Under the pieces are notes generated by a model, which made no database searches, was not told where the DNA came from, and saw only the letters and a program-made list of their open reading frames with translations. From Eisenibacter elegans DSM 3317 (GTDB taxonomy: Bacteria > Bacteroidota > Bacteroidia > Cytophagales > Microscillaceae), in NCBI RefSeq assembly GCF_000430505.1, contig NZ_KE387154.1, positions 368,530 through 432,529 on the forward strand: 64,000 nucleotides of DNA. The letters are read 5' to 3'. The stretch's first letter is position 1. Each line of letters starts with the position of its first letter. This document shows, one piece after another, positions 59,968 to 64,000 of this stretch. A program made the position numbers and the translations under genes.

Positions 59968-60989
59968 TGCCGTTAGCCCTGCGCGAAGCGTGGTGCATCG
60001 CCCGCAAATCTAGCGTTCGGAAGCTTTACAACGCCTATCGACTGCGCCGTAGTTATGAGCACTCGCGCAAGTTGGGTAAGTCCCTGCACCAAGGTTTGCC
60101 CCTAAGCCTTTCAATAGAGCCTACCACTGCTTGTAACCTGCGCTGCCCAGAGTGTATCAGCGGCCTAAGGAGCTTTACCCGCCCCACCGGAATGCTCCAA
60201 AAGCAGATTCTCAAGGCTGTGCTCGATGAGCTGGACGAGTATTTGCTGTATCTCAACTTTTATTTTCAGGGGGAGCCTTTTCTCAACCCTAGTTTCTTGG
60301 AGCAGGTAGGAGAAGCTGCCCAACGAGGCATTTTCACCTCTACTTCTACCAATGGGCATTACCTCAACTCCGAAATGGCAGAGGCTGTGGTGCGCTCCGG
60401 GCTAGACAAGCTCATCATTTCGCTCGATGGTACTACACAAGAAACGTATGCCCAGTATCGTGTAGGGGGGCAGATTGACAAAGTACTGGAAGGTACTCGG
60501 CAAATCATCGAAGCCAAACGACGACTGCGCAGCGCCTCTCCCTTGGTGGTATGGCAGTTTTTGGTGGTACGCCCCAACGAACATCAAATCGAAGAGGCGC
60601 GCCAAATGGCAAGAAAGCTAGGCGTAGATGGAATCGTGTTCAAAACAGCACAGATTTATGACTATGCCCAAGGCTCTCCCCTCATTCCTACCAATACACG
60701 CTACTCACGTTATCGCCCGCTGGGCAATGGGCAATATGCCCTCAAAAACGCCCTTGATGATCATTGCTGGCGAATGTGGAGCAGCTGTGTCATTACTTGG
60801 GATGGGCGTGTAGTGCCTTGTTGTTTTGACAAAGACGCGCAGCATAGCCTTGGCAAGCTCCCTCAAGAAAGTTTCCGAAGCTTGTGGCAAGGAGAGGCTT
60901 ACAACCATTTCCGGCAACTAATTCTGAGCAACCGCTCACAAATCGATATCTGCCAAAACTGCACCGAGGGTAGTAAGGTCTGGGCTTAG
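59964..60989 (+). CDS. Radical SAM/SPASM protein
   Basis: This 341-residue enzyme binds an AdoMet iron-sulfur cluster by CNLRCPEC (CxxxCxxC, residues about 52-59). The barrel continues with [17 protein letters not shown] and [16 protein letters not shown]. Its C-terminal SPASM-like region has Cys in [20 protein letters not shown] and CQNC for extra clusters. Members modify peptides, proteins or glycans. No precursor peptide was recognised. It begins inside the rfaE2 stop (ATGA) and ends 4 bases into uvrB on the other strand. Confidence 0.9.
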   Translation: MMPLALREAWCIARKSSVRKLYNAYRLRRSYEHSRKLGKSLHQGLPLSLSIEPTTACNLRCPECISGLRSFTRPTGMLQKQILKAVLDELDEYLLYLNFYFQGEPFLNPSFLEQVGEAAQRGIFTSTSTNGHYLNSEMAEAVVRSGLDKLIISLDGTTQETYAQYRVGGQIDKVLEGTRQIIEAKRRLRSASPLVVWQFLVVRPNEHQIEEARQMARKLGVDGIVFKTAQIYDYAQGSPLIPTNTRYSRYRPLGNGQYALKNALDDHCWRMWSSCVITWDGRVVPCCFDKDAQHSLGKLPQESFRSLWQGEAYNHFRQLILSNRSQIDICQNCTEGSKVWA

Positions 60990-63007
60990 GCTTTGTTTTT
61001 GAGCAGCTCTTTGTATTTGGCCAACTCATCGCGCAGGTGTGCGGCTTCGATAAAGTCAAGGTCTTTGGCAGCTCGCTCCATCGCTTTCTGGGTGTTTTTA
61101 ACGAGTTGTTCCAGCTCCGTCTTGTTCATATACGAAGTTACAGGGTCGGCAGCCAGAGCAGCACTATAACCTTCCATTTCGTAGGATTGGGGGCTTGCCT
61201 TGCGGTCGGCCACAAGTGTTTGCCCCATAATGGCTTCTTTTGATTTTTTGGGTGTGTAAGGGGTGATATTGTGCAAGACATTGTACTCGTGCTGTACTTT
61301 TCGGCGGCGCTCGGTTTCGTCCATGGCGCGGCGCATCGAGTCCGTAATCTTATCGGCATAGAGGATAACGCGGCCTTTTTCATTACGGGCAGCGCGGCCA
61401 ATGGTCTGAATGAGCGAACGCTCATTGCGCAAGAATCCCTCTTTGTCTGCATCCATAATAGCAACCAAGCTCACCTCGGGCAGGTCTAGGCCTTCGCGCA
61501 AGAGGTTTACACCTACGAGTACATCAATGATACCAAGCCGCAGCTCGCGCAGGATTTCTACCCGTTCCAAGGGCTTGATGTCGGAGTGGATGTACTGACA
61601 GCGAATATCGAGCTTGGTGAGGTACTTGCTCAGCTCCTCAGCCATACGTTTGGTGAGGGTGGTAATCAGCACACGGCCTTCGTCTTCGAGGGTACGGCTG
61701 ACTTCTTCGAGTAGGTCATCAATCTGATTGACACTGGGGCGCACCGATATTTCGGGGTCTATCACGCCCGTAGGGCGGATGAGTTGTTCTACAATCACCC
61801 CTTCAGAGGCTTGCAGCTCGTAGTCGCCCGGAGTAGCACTGACAAAAATTACTTGGTTGACTAAGCGTTCAAATTCCTCAAAATTCAGCGGGCGGTTATC
61901 GAGTGCCGAGGGTAGTCGGAAGCCGTGTTCTACCAAGGAAATCTTGCGGGAGCGGTCGCCGCCATACATCCCCCGTATTTGTGGGATGGTTACGTGACTT
62001 TCATCGATGACAAGCAGGAAGTCGTCGGGGAAGTAATCAAACAAACAAAAAGGGCGTGTGCCGGGCTTGCGGCGGTCAAAATAACGGGAGTAGTTTTCGA
62101 TACCGGAGCAGTAGCCTAGCTCTTGCATCATCTCTAAATCAAACTCTGTACGTTCTTTGATGCGCTCGGCTTCTTCGCGCTTACGCTCTTGCTCAAAAAA
62201 TTGAATCTGCTTGACGAGGTCGTCTCTAATTTCGTTCATTGCCGTGTGGAGGGTCTCTTGCCCTGTTACGAAGAGGTTGGCTGGGAAAATGGCAATGGCT
62301 TGCTCTTCGGCCAACTTTTGATTGTTGCTGGGGTTGATGCGGTGGATGGCTTCTACTTCATCACCAAAAAAATAAATGCGGTAGGCAAAATCATCATAGG
62401 CTACAAAAATATCTACGGTATCGCCTTTGACTCTAAAATTACCCCGCATAAAATCTCCCTCAGTACGGCTATAAAGGATGTTGACCAAGGCATACAAAAG
62501 CTGCTGTCGGTTGATGAGATCCCCTACGGCTAGACGCAGCACGTTTTTGCCAAATTCTTCGGGGTTGCCAATACCATAGATACAAGAAACTGAGGCAACC
62601 ACCAGTACATCGCTTCGCCCCGAAAGCAAGGAAGATGTGGCGCTAAGGCGCAACTTTTCGATTTCATCATTAATAGCCAGCGCCTTCTCAATATATGTCC
62701 CTGTGGTGGGCAAATATGCCTCCGGTTGGTAGTAGTCGTAGTATGAGATAAAATACTCTATCGCATTGTTGGGGAAAAACTGTTTAAACTCTCCGTAGAG
62801 CTGTGCTGCTAGGGTTTTGTTATGGCTCAGCACTAAGGTCGGTCGGTTGATTTGGGTTATTACGTTGGCGACGGTAAAGGTCTTGCCCGAGCCTGTTACA
62901 CCTAATAAGGTCTGGGCGCGTTCTCCTTTGCGTAGGCCTTCGACCAATTGGCGGATGGCGGCGGGCTGATCACCAGTAGGTTGATAATCTGAAACGAGTT
63001 CAAACAT
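60986..63007 (-). CDS. uvrB: Excinuclease ABC subunit B
   Basis: This 673-residue UvrB verifies DNA damage in excision repair and loads UvrC. Motif I is LLGVTGSGKTFTVA. The β-hairpin region contains ISYYDYYQPEAYLPTTGTYI, then DESHVTIPQIRGMYGGD and helicase motifs VLVGVNLLREGLDLPE and QTIGRAARN. A C-terminal UVR motif (about 630-670) pairs with UvrC. Length is normal. Its stop overlaps the end of the radical SAM gene. Confidence 0.97.
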   Translation of the reverse strand: MFELVSDYQPTGDQPAAIRQLVEGLRKGERAQTLLGVTGSGKTFTVANVITQINRPTLVLSHNKTLAAQLYGEFKQFFPNNAIEYFISYYDYYQPEAYLPTTGTYIEKALAINDEIEKLRLSATSSLLSGRSDVLVVASVSCIYGIGNPEEFGKNVLRLAVGDLINRQQLLYALVNILYSRTEGDFMRGNFRVKGDTVDIFVAYDDFAYRIYFFGDEVEAIHRINPSNNQKLAEEQAIAIFPANLFVTGQETLHTAMNEIRDDLVKQIQFFEQERKREEAERIKERTEFDLEMMQELGYCSGIENYSRYFDRRKPGTRPFCLFDYFPDDFLLVIDESHVTIPQIRGMYGGDRSRKISLVEHGFRLPSALDNRPLNFEEFERLVNQVIFVSATPGDYELQASEGVIVEQLIRPTGVIDPEISVRPSVNQIDDLLEEVSRTLEDEGRVLITTLTKRMAEELSKYLTKLDIRCQYIHSDIKPLERVEILRELRLGIIDVLVGVNLLREGLDLPEVSLVAIMDADKEGFLRNERSLIQTIGRAARNEKGRVILYADKITDSMRRAMDETERRRKVQHEYNVLHNITPYTPKKSKEAIMGQTLVADRKASPQSYEMEGYSAALAADPVTSYMNKTELEQLVKNTQKAMERAAKDLDFIEAAHLRDELAKYKELLKNKA

Positions 63008-63039
63008 TGCGTTATACTTTTGGTATTATCTCCGAACAA

Positions 63040-63069
63040 CGAAGATACGGCTTTTGTTTGAGAGCACAA
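63040..63069 (-). promoter_or_regulatory. Promoter of uvrB
   Basis: On the minus strand TTG (63067-63069), 19 bases, then TATCTTCG (63040-63047), one mismatch from TAnnTTTG. It gives a leader of about 30 nucleotides. No LexA-type operator was recognised. Confidence 0.6.
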
Positions 63070-63183
63070 AAATAATGTTTTTTGAATATTAGAGTGCGAT
63101 TTTATGTACTTAAAAAACAATCATAAACAACTGTATATAAGGCTATTAGCTTTGTTTTTTAGTATAAAAATACGTCTTTTTGC

Positions 63184-63215
63184 TTTGGTTATGAATATGA
63201 TTTTTTGTATTTTTA
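63184..63215 (+). promoter_or_regulatory. Promoter of the KTSC gene
   Basis: TTTG (63184-63187), 20 bases, then TATTTTTA (63208-63215), one mismatch from TAnnTTTG. It lies 23 bases before the start codon at 63239. Confidence 0.55.
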
Positions 63216-63238
63216 CTTATTAACTAAAAGCAAAAACA

Positions 63239-63463
63239 ATGGGTCAATTCAGCAGAGCAGCTGCCAATTCGAGCGGCATTGTATCAGTTAGTTATGATGC
63301 CTTTTGCGAGGTGTTAGAAATCATTTTCAGCCATGGCGGTATCTACGAGTATAGCCGTGTACCGGCTCCGGTGGTCAAGGCTTTGCGCCAAGCCAAGTCT
63401 CCTGGGGTATATTTCAATGAGTATATCCGGCCTTACTATACCTACCGCAAGGTGCGGGACTAG
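63239..63463 (+). CDS. KTSC-domain protein
   Basis: This 74-residue protein matches the KTSC pattern: SSGIVSVSYDAFCEVLEIIF, GGIYEYSRVPAPVVKALRQA, then SPGVYFNEYIRPYY. The domain occurs alone or fused to lysyl-tRNA synthetase-like and other proteins and its function is poorly known. Here it stands alone with its own promoter and a strong terminator. The usual C-terminal YxYRK-like end is visible as YTYRKV. Confidence 0.85.
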   Translation: MGQFSRAAANSSGIVSVSYDAFCEVLEIIFSHGGIYEYSRVPAPVVKALRQAKSPGVYFNEYIRPYYTYRKVRD

Positions 63464-63490
63464 GCGAGGTAGAGCCAGAGCTTTAAACTT

Positions 63491-63518
63491 CAAAACCCCT
63501 CTTTTGGAGGGGTTTTGA
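63491..63518. terminator. Bidirectional terminator between KTSC gene and gldJ-like gene
   Basis: CAAAACCCCTC pairs perfectly with GAGGGGTTTTG around a 6-base loop, about 30 bases after the KTSC stop and 36 bases from the convergent gene's stop. Short T runs are present on both strands. Confidence 0.88.
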
Positions 63519-63554
63519 GATTCACAGAAGTTGTGTGCAAAAAATAGGCTTGTC

Positions 63555-64000
63555 TTATTTCTTTTGAGAGCGGCGTTTTTCACCTTCGCGCTCGCCAGCC
63601 ATAATCATCGCGCATCGGAAACCGATATAATCACGTTTAGCGTTTTTGTCGGCAAAGCGGCGTGTACCGGGCGACATCCAGTAGGCTACGTCTCTCCAAG
63701 AACCTCCTTTGTATACACGAGAGTTGTCGTCTACCAAAGAGTTGGAAGTATTGTCTGGGTTGTAGGGCTCTTTGCCATCACGGAATACGGTTTGTGTGGT
63801 ATCAGAGCCTAGCTTAGAGTCGAGTAGTTTTTGGCGACGCACAGGGTTGAGGTCGTTGACATCACGGAGAGAGTTGGGTCGGTATACGTCTTCTACCCAT
63901 TCGCTTACGTTGCCGCCCATGTTGTAGAGGCCGTAATCGTTAGGGGGGTAAGCAAAGATGTACTCGGTGATGAGCGAACCGTCATTGAGCTTTCCGGCAA
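63555..64000 (-). CDS. gldJ: GldJ-like gliding motility lipoprotein, 3' part only
   Basis: The gene continues past the right end of the window; only the C-terminal 148 residues are seen. They carry the FGE/SUMF1 fold of the GldJ/GldK family: GKLNDGSLITEYIFAYPPND, YGLYNMGGNVSEWVEDVYRP, then VYKGGSWRDVAYWMSPGTRR and IGFRCAM. The C-terminus is basic (GEREGEKRRSQKK). GldJ is needed for gliding and for type IX secretion in Bacteroidota. GldK shares this fold, so GldJ is preferred but not certain. It supports a gliding lifestyle. Confidence 0.8.
   Translation of the reverse strand, partial: AGKLNDGSLITEYIFAYPPNDYGLYNMGGNVSEWVEDVYRPNSLRDVNDLNPVRRQKLLDSKLGSDTTQTVFRDGKEPYNPDNTSNSLVDDNSRVYKGGSWRDVAYWMSPGTRRFADKNAKRDYIGFRCAMIMAGEREGEKRRSQKK

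Noticed and set aside
1-64000. tRNA, rRNA, CRISPR array, integrase or transposase
   Set aside because: I looked through the intergenic gaps and found no cloverleaf or conserved rRNA stretch, no regularly spaced repeats, and no recombinase motifs. Short tRNA-like or cryptic RNAs could still be missed by eye.

Overview
The window looks like chromosomal DNA of a Bacteroidota bacterium, probably a gliding, carotenoid-producing member of the Cytophagales. Several features point there: a GldJ-like gliding lipoprotein at the right edge, promoters of the Bacteroidota type (TTG, 18-20 bases, TAnnTTTG), weak or absent Shine-Dalgarno sites, the bamD-rpoZ-coaBC order, a Bacteroidota-type arginine decarboxylase next to an arginine deiminase, and a CruF-type carotenoid hydratase. 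Assignment below phylum is inference. I see no rRNA, tRNA, CRISPR array or transposase.

Layout, left to right. 1-1525: end of a TRAP transporter (small and large permease). 1551-2673: cruF and a Fur-family regulator. 2887-9590: a TPR membrane protein, then a type I secretion set (ABC protein, HlyD-like adaptor, TolC-like channel). 10446-12755: LysM lytic transglycosylase. 13195-14835: a DarTG toxin-antitoxin locus whose toxin is frameshifted. 14840-18477: cation efflux, a glycosyltransferase and a two-gene sugar-nucleotide module. 18634-25715: deaD-like helicase, uvrC, gatC, plsC, pdxA and 3-hydroxyacyl-CoA dehydrogenase, all on the minus strand. 26034-27224: sucC. 27415-29174: an A+T-rich restriction-modification cassette, bounded by inverted repeats, with an intact adenine methyltransferase and an endonuclease interrupted by a stop codon. 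29200-36993: a secreted protein, an M20 hydrolase, a threonine-synthase-like enzyme, an HD-CoaD fusion, bamD, rpoZ, coaBC and menB. 37212-44508: three copies of a 79-base intergenic repeat, two genes broken by in-frame stops (TauE/SafE permease and a membrane-anchored SpoIIE phosphatase), and rlmD, a Dpm1-like transferase and hemY. 44554-53088: secreted or lipoproteins, ferritin, a membrane MutS relative, the divergent arginine pair and a nitroreductase. 53160-57361: a secreted SUMF1 protein and a giant TPR protein with a cut-short CHAT-like end. 57652-63463: panD, a flippase-like protein, rfaE2, a radical SAM protein, uvrB and a KTSC protein.

Most genes are housekeeping: cofactors (CoA, PLP, menaquinone, heme), envelope biogenesis (BamD, RfaE2, PlsC), DNA repair (UvrB, UvrC) and central metabolism. 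The accessory content is concentrated in DarTG, the restriction-modification cassette, the repeat family and the secretion operon. In the secretion operon the ABC ATPase has lost nearly all canonical catalytic residues although the rest of the operon is intact. Four genes carry one inactivating lesion each (darT, endonuclease, permease, phosphatase); two of the three nonsense codons fit Gln-codon C-to-T changes well.
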